Source of the DNA: Streptomyces sp. NBC_01262
GTDB taxonomy: Bacteria; Actinomycetota; Actinomycetes; Streptomycetales; Streptomycetaceae
NCBI RefSeq assembly: GCF_036226365.1
Contig: NZ_CP108462.1
Location: forward strand, 4,276,501-4,340,500
Length of the DNA: 64,000 nucleotides
Direction of reading: 5' to 3'
Shown: positions 1 through 7,435 of the stretch, in pieces
Numbering within the stretch: the stretch's first letter is position 1
How the letters are laid out: every line of letters begins with the position of its first letter
Program-made: the position numbers and the translations under genes
The notes under the pieces: generated by a model
Database searches by the model: none
The model's input: the letters and a program-made list of their open reading frames with translations, nothing else
What the model was told of the DNA's origin: nothing

Positions 1-30
1 TATGGTCCTCGTACAGACGCTGAACGGGAT

Positions 31-1218
31 TCACGATCGAGCCCCTGAAAGATCTGTGAGCATTTCATGAGTCACTTCGAGACGCTTAGTGACGTTGAGC
101 GTCTTCGTGGATCCCTCATGCGCAGTCGCGGCGAACTTTGGACTCCTTCCAATCGTCTCGACCCACTTGGGGTTGATGTGGGTGATTCGCTTACCTTCAT
201 CGCGAAGAATGAGCGACGCCACGTATACCGCTTCGAAGAGCAGTGGGCTAAACCGTGACGAACCAGCCTGATATGTAGTCCGGGTTCCTTCAGCATTCAA
301 TCGCATGAACCAAAGCCACTCCTCTTCCGTGGCTTGAATCTTCGGCTCGCCAAAGGATTTTGATGCCTTGCAGAAACGGTTAACGAAAGCAGTCATTGAG
401 CCCGAATAGCTCTCAGTTCCCTCTCGAAGCGCGAGACTGCGCAGGATAACCTCCATGTCCTTCATGCGCGAGTCGGGATCGTCAGACCCAATCAGATCGC
501 GCCATTTGGATTCCTGGTTCAGCGTAAAGAGTGACTCGAAAAACTTAGAGTGGTAGAGACTTGCTCGGATTTCCTGCGGGTTGAGGTTGACACCCCCCGT
601 ATTCAAACGGTTAAACATTTCAAACATTGCCGAGTCGTCGTCAGCCGGAGCTACCTGCTTAACGATGATATTCCGGATTGTGCGGAGATCAAACTGACGC
701 TTGTGCTCACCCAGACTTCCATACGTCATACCTGAGAATTTATTCTTCTTTTGCCCAGGAAGAGAGGGAAGACTCAGCTTGAAGGTCTCGAAGAATTCAT
801 CATTCTCTAGAATCTCCGCCGAAATGCCTCCTTCCGCATTGAAGAATTGGCGCAGGATGCTGCGCTTCTCCTTTCGCGGAAATCTCTGCTTAGCAAAGAA
901 GAACACGGTCATCAGCCTCTGCTGACCATCAATTACGAGGAAGTCATTCTTCCCCTCTTCGTAAAGAAAAACCTGCGGTACGGGGAGTCCTAGAATTAGA
1001 GACTCGATCAACTTGGATGCACGCTTGCGGTCCCAGACATAGTTGCGCTGAAACGGAGGGATCTTAATGGCACCCTCCTCAATGAAACTGTTAATCGTAA
1101 GCGTATTGAAATCGTTGGGTGAGGCTACAATTTCGTACTCGTCAATTTGGCCTCCAACTTCGTCTTCGTCCAACTCGCTTGTGTCGAGATTTGACAGATC
1201 CGTTTCATGCTCAGCCAT
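31..1218 (-). CDS. DUF262 domain protein (GmrSD N-terminal-like)
   Basis: This is a 395-residue DUF262-type protein. The N-terminal half carries the family hallmarks: FQRNYVWDRKRASKLIESLI near residue 58 and the DGQQR motif near residue 98, the ParB/Srx-like nucleotide-binding signature. DUF262 is the N-terminal half of GmrSD-type modification-dependent restriction enzymes and of several phage-defence proteins. I see no HNH/DUF1524 nuclease domain at the C-terminus, so it is either a stand-alone DUF262 protein or one half of a split system whose partner lies left of the window. I chose the second ATG (1218) because GAGGGG at 1226-1231 is 7 nt from it but only 1 nt from the ATG at 1224. Base composition is clearly lower in GC than the neighbours, which suggests recent acquisition. 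The target is unknown. Confidence 0.8.
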   Translation of the reverse strand: MAEHETDLSNLDTSELDEDEVGGQIDEYEIVASPNDFNTLTINSFIEEGAIKIPPFQRNYVWDRKRASKLIESLILGLPVPQVFLYEEGKNDFLVIDGQQRLMTVFFFAKQRFPRKEKRSILRQFFNAEGGISAEILENDEFFETFKLSLPSLPGQKKNKFSGMTYGSLGEHKRQFDLRTIRNIIVKQVAPADDDSAMFEMFNRLNTGGVNLNPQEIRASLYHSKFFESLFTLNQESKWRDLIGSDDPDSRMKDMEVILRSLALREGTESYSGSMTAFVNRFCKASKSFGEPKIQATEEEWLWFMRLNAEGTRTTYQAGSSRFSPLLFEAVYVASLILRDEGKRITHINPKWVETIGRSPKFAATAHEGSTKTLNVTKRLEVTHEMLTDLSGARS

Positions 1219-1677
1219 TTCCATACCCCTCGAAGCCTGCTATTTCTGGGCGTTACTCTAGCGCTGGTTGAGCCCCTGAGTGTCTGATTGACCAAGGCGA
1301 ACCCTGGCAGCACCAGGTTGGGGAACGGGCAGCGCGGCCTGATGGTCCTCGCTCAAACGCTCCCATCGGCGCTCGGCCAGCTGCGCATCTTCGAAGACGT
1401 CGGCCGCGCGACCGGGAGCTTGCTCTCATCCGTCCCATTTACAGGGCAGGCACCTGACCTCTTGACCGTTCTGTCGGTGGTGTTGCTGGCGTCGGTATGG
1501 GCGATGCGCCACCGCATCTGAGTACGACAGTTTCAGGGAACCGACGAGCCCCCTAGTCGCGGAAAGACCGCAGGTAGGGGGCTCGATCGGTGCGGGTCAC
1601 TTGTTCCTGCTGGGTCACGCGGAGAGTCTGAACTGGACGACATGCGTGAGCCAGCTACCCCGGCAGGCTCTCCACCC
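1219..1677. other. Intergenic stretch, no convincing gene
   Basis: About 460 bases between the low-GC DUF262 gene and the high-GC ATPase gene. A 77-codon plus-strand frame (1288-1521, TTG start) ends in a hydrophobic stretch and a basic tail, but it lacks a good ribosome binding site and any recognisable family, so I do not call it a gene. The stretch ends with the hairpin at 1545-1585. It probably marks the junction of acquired and resident DNA. Confidence 0.4.
1545..1585. terminator. Strong hairpin terminator
   Basis: An 11-bp perfect outer stem (CGAGCCCCCTA at 1545-1555 with its complement at 1575-1585) encloses a second small GC stem. There is no U-tract, which is usual for Streptomyces. 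It lies downstream of the minus-strand ATPase gene that ends at 1678. Confidence 0.65.
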
Positions 1678-2325
1678 TCATGAGGCACCCAAGCCGGACT
1701 CAAAGTGCATCTGCGCACGATCAAGGATGTCGTCTGGATCACAGCCCCTGTCAGCCAGCCAGTACATAAGGTCCGTGATCAAGGATGTGGCCGTTTCGGT
1801 AACGGCCGGAACGCTGTGGATCGGCAAGCCTTCCGGGCTGCGCCAATGGAGGGCGTAGAGCTGGACGAGAGTCGTGCCTCGCTCGACCCGCTGCTGGGTA
1901 TGGGAGTCCGCCTGCGCGGCCTCGGGACGGGACAGGTCGCAGCAGACTGCCTTGCCGACGGCGGTGGACAGGGCGAACCAGCTGTCGCTAATGGCTGCGA
2001 CGAGCCCGAGGCCGCGGCCGGCTTCCTCGTGGGGTTCGGCTTGGCGGCAGCGCGGGAGGACCGGGCTGGTGTCGTGCATCTCGATGTGGAGGCGGCCGGC
2101 TTCGTCTTCCATGACGAGGGTGGCGGGGGTGCCCTCGCCGACGTGCTTGATGACGTTGGAGGCGAGCTCGGAGACAGCGAGTTGGGCGTCGTGGGTGATA
2201 GCCGAGGCGCCCCAGGCGGCGAGTTGGCGGTCGACGAGGCGGCGGAGGCCTGCGACGGCTCTGGGTTCGGCTTCGAAAGGCAGGACGCAGTGTCGGCGGA
2301 GGGTGGTGGCTGAGGTGTGGTGCAT
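1678..2325 (-). CDS. ATP-binding protein (anti-sigma-factor-like HATPase_c)
   Basis: A 215-residue GHKL-fold ATPase of the small stand-alone type that is abundant in Streptomyces and related to SpoIIAB/RsbW anti-sigma kinases. The N box is VSELASNVIKH (about residues 52-62), the G1 box is MHDTSPVLP and the G2 box is EAGRGLGLV. The C-terminal third lies beyond the ATPase fold and has no family I recognise. The start is the ATG at 2325 (MHHTSAT...); an upstream in-frame ATG at 2403 would add a tail unlike family members. It is divergent from a DUF5753 regulator and DUF397 gene. This three-gene arrangement matches the whiJ-type cassettes of Streptomyces that influence development and antibiotic production. 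Partner proteins are not deducible. Confidence 0.85.
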   Translation of the reverse strand: MHHTSATTLRRHCVLPFEAEPRAVAGLRRLVDRQLAAWGASAITHDAQLAVSELASNVIKHVGEGTPATLVMEDEAGRLHIEMHDTSPVLPRCRQAEPHEEAGRGLGLVAAISDSWFALSTAVGKAVCCDLSRPEAAQADSHTQQRVERGTTLVQLYALHWRSPEGLPIHSVPAVTETATSLITDLMYWLADRGCDPDDILDRAQMHFESGLGAS

Positions 2326-2531
2326 GGGCTTAGGGCCCCTTTCGCGACCAGCGGCATCACAGGATGCGTACGACGGGTAGCGCTCCGCATGCGAGTATGG
2401 CACTCAGCGTCGCAAGATGAAACTCTCATTTCGAGATTGCCGCCGGGGATCTTGTGGCCTACCGATGCGGGGGCGATAGCCTCAGGACGGCATGTCCCGC
2501 ACCGCGACCTGCTTGAACGGAGGACCCCAAC

Positions 2532-3377
2532 GTGACCGCAGGTCCTACTACCCGGCGTCGGCAACTCGGGGTGAGTCTCCGCAGGTTGCGCGAGCGGAAG
2601 GGCCTGTCGTTGGAGGAGGCCGGCGCGCTGGTGGGCCTTTCGAAGGCGACACTGAGCCGGTATGAGACCAAGGAGGGGCAGGTCAAGTGGCCCCTGGTGG
2701 ACGCGCTGTGCCGCGAGTACGGGGCGAGTGCGGAGGAACGCGCGACGCTGGTGGAGCTGGCCAAGAACGCGAAGGTGCAGGGGTGGTGGCAGTCGTACAC
2801 GGACGCGATCCCGGAGCGGACGAGCCTGCTGATCACACTGGAGAACGAGGCGACGCGGCTCGACCACTTCTCGTGCGTCTATGTGCCTGGGCTGCTTCAG
2901 ACACAGGCGTACGCGGAGACCATCCACCGTGCGGTGGCACATGACGTGGCCGAAGATGTCGTCGCGCGGTCGGTGGCGGTCAGGATGAAGCGGCAGGAGA
3001 TCCTCACCCGGGAGAATCCGGTGGAGCAGCGGGTGGTCCTGGACGAGTCGGCGATCCGGCGGAGGGTGGGCGGCTCGGAGGTCATGCAGGAGCAGATCTC
3101 GCATCTTGTGGAGTGTGCGGAGCGGCCCAACATCACGTTGCAGGTGCTGCCGTTCGAGTCGGGCGCGCATGCGGCGGCGATGGACTCGTTTCTGATCCTC
3201 GTTGGGGCTGATCCCTCCCTGGACGTCGTGTACATGGAGAACCTGACGGTGTCGCTGTATGTCGAGAAGGGCAAGGAAGTGGCCAAGTACCACCAAGCCT
3301 TCGACTACCTGCGGCAGCAGGCTCTGGGCGCCGACGCATCGTTGGAATTGCTCAAGAAGGCGGTCAGGGAGATTTGA
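2532..3377 (+). CDS. XRE-family regulator with DUF5753 (WhiJ-like)
   Basis: A 281-residue DNA-binding regulator. Residues 10-65 form an XRE helix-turn-helix (LRRLRERKGLSLEEAGALVG, then KATLSRYE). The rest is the DUF5753 ligand/partner-binding domain, recognisable by the stretch around YVPGLLQTQAYAETIH and the RMKRQEIL segment. The GTG start has GGAGG 8 nt upstream. Its stop overlaps the next start by one base (TGATG), so the DUF397 protein is translationally coupled. In the WhiJ family the small DUF397 protein acts together with the HTH protein, in an antitoxin/toxin-like or repressor/antagonist way. The divergent ATPase gene shares the 2326-2531 intergenic region, the likely operator site. 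Confidence 0.9.
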   Translation: MTAGPTTRRRQLGVSLRRLRERKGLSLEEAGALVGLSKATLSRYETKEGQVKWPLVDALCREYGASAEERATLVELAKNAKVQGWWQSYTDAIPERTSLLITLENEATRLDHFSCVYVPGLLQTQAYAETIHRAVAHDVAEDVVARSVAVRMKRQEILTRENPVEQRVVLDESAIRRRVGGSEVMQEQISHLVECAERPNITLQVLPFESGAHAAAMDSFLILVGADPSLDVVYMENLTVSLYVEKGKEVAKYHQAFDYLRQQALGADASLELLKKAVREI

Positions 3378-3592
3378 TGCAGCAGGCAGAGCCGCGATGG
3401 TTCAAGTCGTCGTACAGCGCTGGCCAGGGTACGGAGTGCGTTGAGACCGCCTTTGTGGCGGCGGGCGTTGCCGTGCGGGACAGCAAGGACCCCGGGGGTC
3501 CTCGGCTCGGGTTCGCCGGGGCCGAGTGGTCGTTGTTTGTTACTGCGGTGCGCACGGGCACGGTCGGGGCTGTTGCAAAATTGCGGCATTAA
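3377..3592 (+). CDS. DUF397 domain protein
   Basis: A 71-residue DUF397 protein, the usual partner of DUF5753 regulators. It has the family pattern WFKSSYS near the N-terminus, CVE, VAVRDSKDP in the middle and W..F near the end. The ATG overlaps the stop of the upstream regulator, so the two are probably made in a fixed ratio. It is soluble, without signal peptide or membrane segment. Confidence 0.9.
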   Translation: MQQAEPRWFKSSYSAGQGTECVETAFVAAGVAVRDSKDPGGPRLGFAGAEWSLFVTAVRTGTVGAVAKLRH

Positions 3593-3711
3593 GGTTCCTG
3601 CACCACCCCTGGGGGCGACCTTGTGTCACCGCCGGGCAACACCACGTATCGCGTGATCGGCAGACGGCGTTTCCGGTGCATCTGAAGTCCAGGGCACCGG
3701 AGGTTCCCGTA

Positions 3712-4203
3712 ATGCGCCGAGTCGTTGAGTCCAGCCGCTTGGTCCCGCACCGCCTGCTGACGGTGATGTCCACCGCGGTGGTCACGCTGGTGGCCGCAGG
3801 GTCGCCGGCGTCGGCGAGTGCTGTCGGGTACGGCAAGGTCTCGGGCTACTGCTTCGAGGCGAAGGGGACGCAGATCTGCCTGCCGTCCACGACGATCGGG
3901 CACTTCATCAAGGGGTCGGGGCGCACCATCACCCGGGAAGAGGCCTCGATCCAGGACACGCTCGGTGCGGACACGGCGGGTGGACGCTGGTGCAACTGGC
4001 GGATCGACTGGCGCTACGCGGACACGGACGGGCACACGTACCGGACGAGCAAGGGGCCGGTGAACCGGAACTGCGCGGATGTCAGCTCGATGGGCCGCAT
4101 CGACACGACGCGGCGGACGTTGAAGCACTACGGAAAGGCATGTGCGGACTTCTACGCCGGCGGAGCCAGGCGCGGGACGCAGTGCCACAACATCATCCAG
4201 TAG
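3712..4203 (+). CDS. Small secreted protein, unknown
   Basis: A 163-residue protein with a clear Sec signal peptide: basic start, a hydrophobic core (LLTVMSTAVVTLVAAG) and an Ala-rich cleavage region ending near ASASA (about residue 38). The mature part is basic, with four to six cysteines (YCFEAKGTQICLP, WCNW, NRNCAD, KACADF, QCHN) that could form disulfides, and aromatic patches WCNWRIDWRY. I do not recognise a family. The start is the ATG at 3712 with GGAGG about 8 nt upstream; a longer in-frame reading back to 3526 overlaps DUF397 and is not coding-like. It directly precedes a small membrane protein with a one-base stop/start overlap. Confidence 0.75.
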   Translation: MRRVVESSRLVPHRLLTVMSTAVVTLVAAGSPASASAVGYGKVSGYCFEAKGTQICLPSTTIGHFIKGSGRTITREEASIQDTLGADTAGGRWCNWRIDWRYADTDGHTYRTSKGPVNRNCADVSSMGRIDTTRRTLKHYGKACADFYAGGARRGTQCHNIIQ

Positions 4204-4451
4204 TGAGGCTGAACAAGGCGATGGGCAAGGAACTTCCCCCCGTACTGCAGGGCAAGTTGGTGCGCTGGCTGCTGACCGTCGTGCTGAGCTTCGTGGTCGC
4301 GGGTGTCTTCGTACCCGTGGGCCTGGCGCTGCTGCCGGACAGCCTGGAGCGTTCGTTGTCCGACGCTGCCGTGGCTTTGTTGGTGCTGGCGGTCGGCTCT
4401 TGCCTCTGCGCCCTGGTCCTGTGGAAGACGGCTTCCCGGCAGGGAACCTGA
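4203..4451 (+). CDS. Small membrane protein, two TM segments
   Basis: Up to 82 residues from a GTG that shares a base with the previous stop; an ATG at 4221 would give a 76-residue version. Two hydrophobic segments (LLTVVLSFVVAGVFVPVGLALL and AAVALLVLAVGSCLCALVLW) flank a short acidic loop, with a short basic tail. This is a helical hairpin with no catalytic motif. The overlap with the secreted protein suggests co-translation. Function unknown. Confidence 0.55.
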   Translation: MRLNKAMGKELPPVLQGKLVRWLLTVVLSFVVAGVFVPVGLALLPDSLERSLSDAAVALLVLAVGSCLCALVLWKTASRQGT

Positions 4452-4657
4452 GAGACGACGTTGTGCTGCCCGGCGCCGCCGTCGCGGGCGCCGGGCGGGG
4501 GCTCGCCGGGCCGGCAAGTGAAGCGGCGGGAGTGTACTCAGGCGTGCGCCGTGTCGGTGGGGTAGCGGGAAACGTTGGGCGGGGTGGGCCGGCAGGTGGG
4601 TAACTGCGGCTGGGGGGATGCCGGGTTTCGGGCTACGAGCGGTGAGGTTGAGCCGAG

Positions 4658-4846
4658 ATGTTGCGGTTGTTGATGATGGCTGGGGCGAGTTGCGTGGTGG
4701 CGGTGCTGGCGGTGGTGGGCGGGGTGGCGCTGTTGCCGCGGCAGACGGCGGATGCGGTGTCGGGGGCGCCGCTGGGGTGGGTTGTTATCGGGGTGGCGGG
4801 GTTTGTGTTCGCGCTGATGGCGAAGCGGTCGCGCGGGCGGGGTTGA
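4658..4846 (+). CDS. Small membrane protein, two TM segments
   Basis: 62 residues: an N-terminal hydrophobic helix (LMMAGASCVVAVLAVVGGVALL), a short loop, a second helix (LGWVVIGVAGFVFALMA) and a basic tail KRSRGRG. The topology resembles the gene ending at 4451, but I see no clear sequence identity. The ribosome binding site is weak, so this is a modest-confidence call. Confidence 0.45.
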   Translation: MLRLLMMAGASCVVAVLAVVGGVALLPRQTADAVSGAPLGWVVIGVAGFVFALMAKRSRGRG

Positions 4847-4941
4847 GGGGGACTGTCAGGGGGACGGAAGACGCCTCGCTGGTGGGGTGGCCGGGGCGGG
4901 AGCGGGGCTGCTTCGCCGCTTGCGGATGCGCGGGGGCGGGG

Positions 4942-5775
4942 TCAGGGGAGGTCGGGTGCGAGGTGTCGCCGGGAGAGGGAGAGCCTGCGTAGCCGCCGGT
5001 CGATTTCGGTGACGACGACCGAGACGTCGTCACCTACCTGGACGGCTTCTTCCGGGGCTTGCACGGGTGTAGTTGTGAGCTCTCGCAGGTGGATCAGTCC
5101 GTGGATCCCGTCGGCGACCTGAACGAAGGCGCCGAACGGGACCAGTTTGGTGACCTGCCCGTGCAGGACCTGGCCCACCCCGATGCCGTCCGCAAAGGTC
5201 TGGAACGGGTCGGGCTGAGTCGCTCGCAGGGACAGCCTGGCCTCTCCGTTCCAGGTGTCGAAATACAGGAACTCGCATGAGACGCGCTGTCCGATCCGGA
5301 CGACGTCCGATGCGGCGTCGATGTGCTGCCAGGACAGTTCGGGGATCGTGATGAACCCGACGCCGGGGAAGACCGGGTGGTCGGGGCCTTCGTCCAGTGC
5401 TACGAACACACCGAACCGCTCAATCGCCGCGACCGTGCCGGAGAGGATCTCGCCGTGGCGGAGTGGTTTCAGGAACGCCCACAGTTCCGCGTTCTCGGCG
5501 GCGGCCATCGACAACTGGGCCCAGCCCTCGTCCAGGTCAATGGCGATCACCTCGGCGGTGACGCGCTGGCCTACCCGCAGGGGCTCTGCCGGATACCGGC
5601 GCCAGGACAGGTCCAGGGGGCCGACGCTCCCCAGCGGGTGGCTGGGGAATCCGTCCAGGGTCACTGCCGCGCCCCGGGACCGGGTGATCTCGGTTACGGT
5701 CCCGCCGCAGAGGTCGCCGACGTGGATCGCCTCCAGGAAGGCCCGTGAAGCCTGATCGTCCGGCGCTCCGCCCAT
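4942..5775 (-). CDS. S1 RNA-binding repeat protein
   Basis: A 277-residue protein made almost wholly of three S1/OB-fold repeats: about residues 18-95 (degenerate, VGDLCGGTVTEITRSRGAAV), 108-190 (LSGTVAAIERFGVFVALDEG) and 200-272 (LHGQVTKLVPFGAFVQVADG, then SLSRRHL). The third repeat is canonical. Each has the pattern G.V..I...G.FV. Unlike ribosomal protein S1 (four to six repeats) it is short and stand-alone. Such proteins bind single-stranded RNA or the ribosome. It appears monocistronic. Its exact role is unknown. Confidence 0.85.
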   Translation of the reverse strand: MGGAPDDQASRAFLEAIHVGDLCGGTVTEITRSRGAAVTLDGFPSHPLGSVGPLDLSWRRYPAEPLRVGQRVTAEVIAIDLDEGWAQLSMAAAENAELWAFLKPLRHGEILSGTVAAIERFGVFVALDEGPDHPVFPGVGFITIPELSWQHIDAASDVVRIGQRVSCEFLYFDTWNGEARLSLRATQPDPFQTFADGIGVGQVLHGQVTKLVPFGAFVQVADGIHGLIHLRELTTTPVQAPEEAVQVGDDVSVVVTEIDRRLRRLSLSRRHLAPDLP

Positions 5776-6163
5776 GCGTCCAGCCTCTCATGACGAGCCG
5801 CTAACCCTGGTACTCCTCGAAGTCGTCGGGGTGGTTGGGCTCGCGCCAGGGGCGCCGACAGCGATCGACAGCGTGGCTGAATCGTAGCCAACGGGACGGA
5901 AGTTAAACCGCGAATCGGCGGTGCGGAGCCTCCGGCCGGAGGCCGAGCGCGACGGCGCGACGGCACGACGGCACGCCACGGCGGGCGGGCCGGGCGTGAG
6001 AAAGCACGGCGGGCGCCCCTTACGCACGGCCTACGCATACTGCGGGACTATTTTTCTGGGGAGGCCCTTCGCGGTGCGCGGTCGTGCCATTACGCTGAGT
6101 GCCCACTCATTGTGGCAGCGGGGACGTGCGGGGACGGTACGAGATGGTGAGCGGGAGGACCGC
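5776..6163. other. Intergenic region, no gene seen
   Basis: About 390 bases between divergent genes (S1 protein to the left, DUF6227-like protein to the right). No frame looks coding. It presumably holds both promoters. A T-run near 6050 lies about 110 bases before the start codon at 6164. No strong hairpin was seen. Confidence 0.4.
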
Positions 6164-6967
6164 ATGGGGAACGCACGACCGGGAGAGGCGGGACCGGGCT
6201 CTGGGCCGGGGCGGCCGGTAGGCGGGGAGGGGGTGGGGGTGGAGGAGTTGCTGGCGCGGGCCGGGAATGGGTTCGAGGTCGGCGACGGGGTGCTGGAGCG
6301 GCTGACCACCGCGCTGATGGCCCACACCGAACTCGCCTCGTTCCGGCAGCGCAAGGGCCCGCCGAGGAAGCTGAGCCGCCGGACGCTGCGCCACAACTAC
6401 CTGCTGCGGGACGGGAGTTCTCTCGTCCTGTGGGAGATCGAGCACAACACCGGGCCGGGCGGCGACCGCCGGCACGAGGTGTACGAGGACCAGGTGTCGA
6501 TGGCGGCGGCGCAGTATCTGATCGACGCGCGCTTCGGCGACCCGAGCCCGGAGGAGCTGGAGGCGGAGGCGGCGGAGTGGCTGGCCCGGCTGCCCGAGCT
6601 GGCGGCGCTGGAGCTGCCGCAGTGCCCCCGGCAGTACACGGAGGAGCACTCGGCGGACCACGCGTGGCGGGTGCTGCGGCGGGCGGAGAACGAGAACGCG
6701 CCCGGGGAGCGGATGCGGCGGTTACTGCTGTCGGCGATCGGGCACGACATCGCGTACGTCACCGGGCGGCATCTGCGCGCCTGCGGGCGGGTGGTGGGCT
6801 GGACGCTGTACGAGCACGCGTTCCTGCTGGCGACCGGTGAGGAGGTCAGCCTGTGGGAGATCGAGCACACGATGAATCCCGAGGGGCGGCCGGTGTGCGA
6901 GGTCTACGAGGACGAGCGGGTCGCGTGCGACACGGCCGACGGGCGGCTGGAGGGGTTGCAGGGCTGA
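6164..6967 (+). CDS. DUF6227-like conserved actinobacterial protein
   Basis: A 267-residue soluble protein that I recognise as resembling the DUF6227 family of Streptomyces. It contains an internal duplication: residues about 70-108 (LRHNYLLRDG..LVLWEIEHN, HEVYED) and about 209-250 (GWTLYEHAFLLATGEEVSLW, EIEHTMNPEG, CEVYED) have the same order of motifs. The linker has ECSADHAWRVLRRAENEN-type helical sequence. The start is the ATG at 6164 after GGGAGGA; reading further upstream gives unlikely sequence. No catalytic residues are evident. Function unknown; it is a conserved genus-level gene rather than an acquired one. Confidence 0.7.
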   Translation: MGNARPGEAGPGSGPGRPVGGEGVGVEELLARAGNGFEVGDGVLERLTTALMAHTELASFRQRKGPPRKLSRRTLRHNYLLRDGSSLVLWEIEHNTGPGGDRRHEVYEDQVSMAAAQYLIDARFGDPSPEELEAEAAEWLARLPELAALELPQCPRQYTEEHSADHAWRVLRRAENENAPGERMRRLLLSAIGHDIAYVTGRHLRACGRVVGWTLYEHAFLLATGEEVSLWEIEHTMNPEGRPVCEVYEDERVACDTADGRLEGLQG

Positions 6968-7090
6968 CGCCGCCATGGCGGGGTGCTTCCGCACGCCCGG
7001 TGGGCTCCCATTGCGGGAGGGGCCGGGCTCGCGCAGATTGGTACGTAGGGGTGTAAATACGTACGTAGATGTGCGAACGGAGGCTGCCTT

Positions 7091-7366
7091 ATGGCGATCC
7101 TGGTGGAGATCGAGTTCCCGGGTGCGACCGCTCTGCAGTACGAGGAGGTACGCAAGCTGGCCGGGATCGGCGACGGCAAGCCGCCGGGTGCGATCTCGCA
7201 TGTGGCCATCGCGGGGGACGACGGGCTGCGGATCGTGGATCTGTGGGAGACGGAGGCCGACCTCAAGGCGTTCCTGGAGGTCATCCTGCCGCTGACCCAG
7301 CAGGTCGGGATCCAGCCGCCGGCCGAGCAGCGGAAGATTTCGCCGGTTTACAACTACGTGGTGTAG
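7091..7366 (+). CDS. Small alpha/beta-barrel-like protein
   Basis: A 91-residue protein with the strand-helix-strand pattern of dimeric ferredoxin-like (ABM-type) domains: AILVEIEFPG, a helix YEEVRKLAG, then SHVAIAGDDGLRIVDLWETE and the helix ADLKAFLEVILPL. Proteins of this fold include small monooxygenases and isomerases, but the active residues of those enzymes cannot be assigned here. The start has GGAGG 7 nt upstream. It is followed by the terminator at 7385. Confidence 0.7.
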   Translation: MAILVEIEFPGATALQYEEVRKLAGIGDGKPPGAISHVAIAGDDGLRIVDLWETEADLKAFLEVILPLTQQVGIQPPAEQRKISPVYNYVV

Positions 7367-7384
7367 CCGCCGGAGGCGCCCAAA

Positions 7385-7424
7385 CCGAAGGCCCTGCTGT
7401 CGGGGGTGTCAGCAGGGCCTTCGG
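7385..7424. terminator. Bidirectional hairpin terminator
   Basis: A perfect 15-bp stem (7385-7399 with 7410-7424) and a 10-base loop lie between convergent genes ending at 7366 and 7436. There is no U-tract; it probably serves both strands. Confidence 0.85.
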
Positions 7425-7435
7425 GGCTTGTGGAC

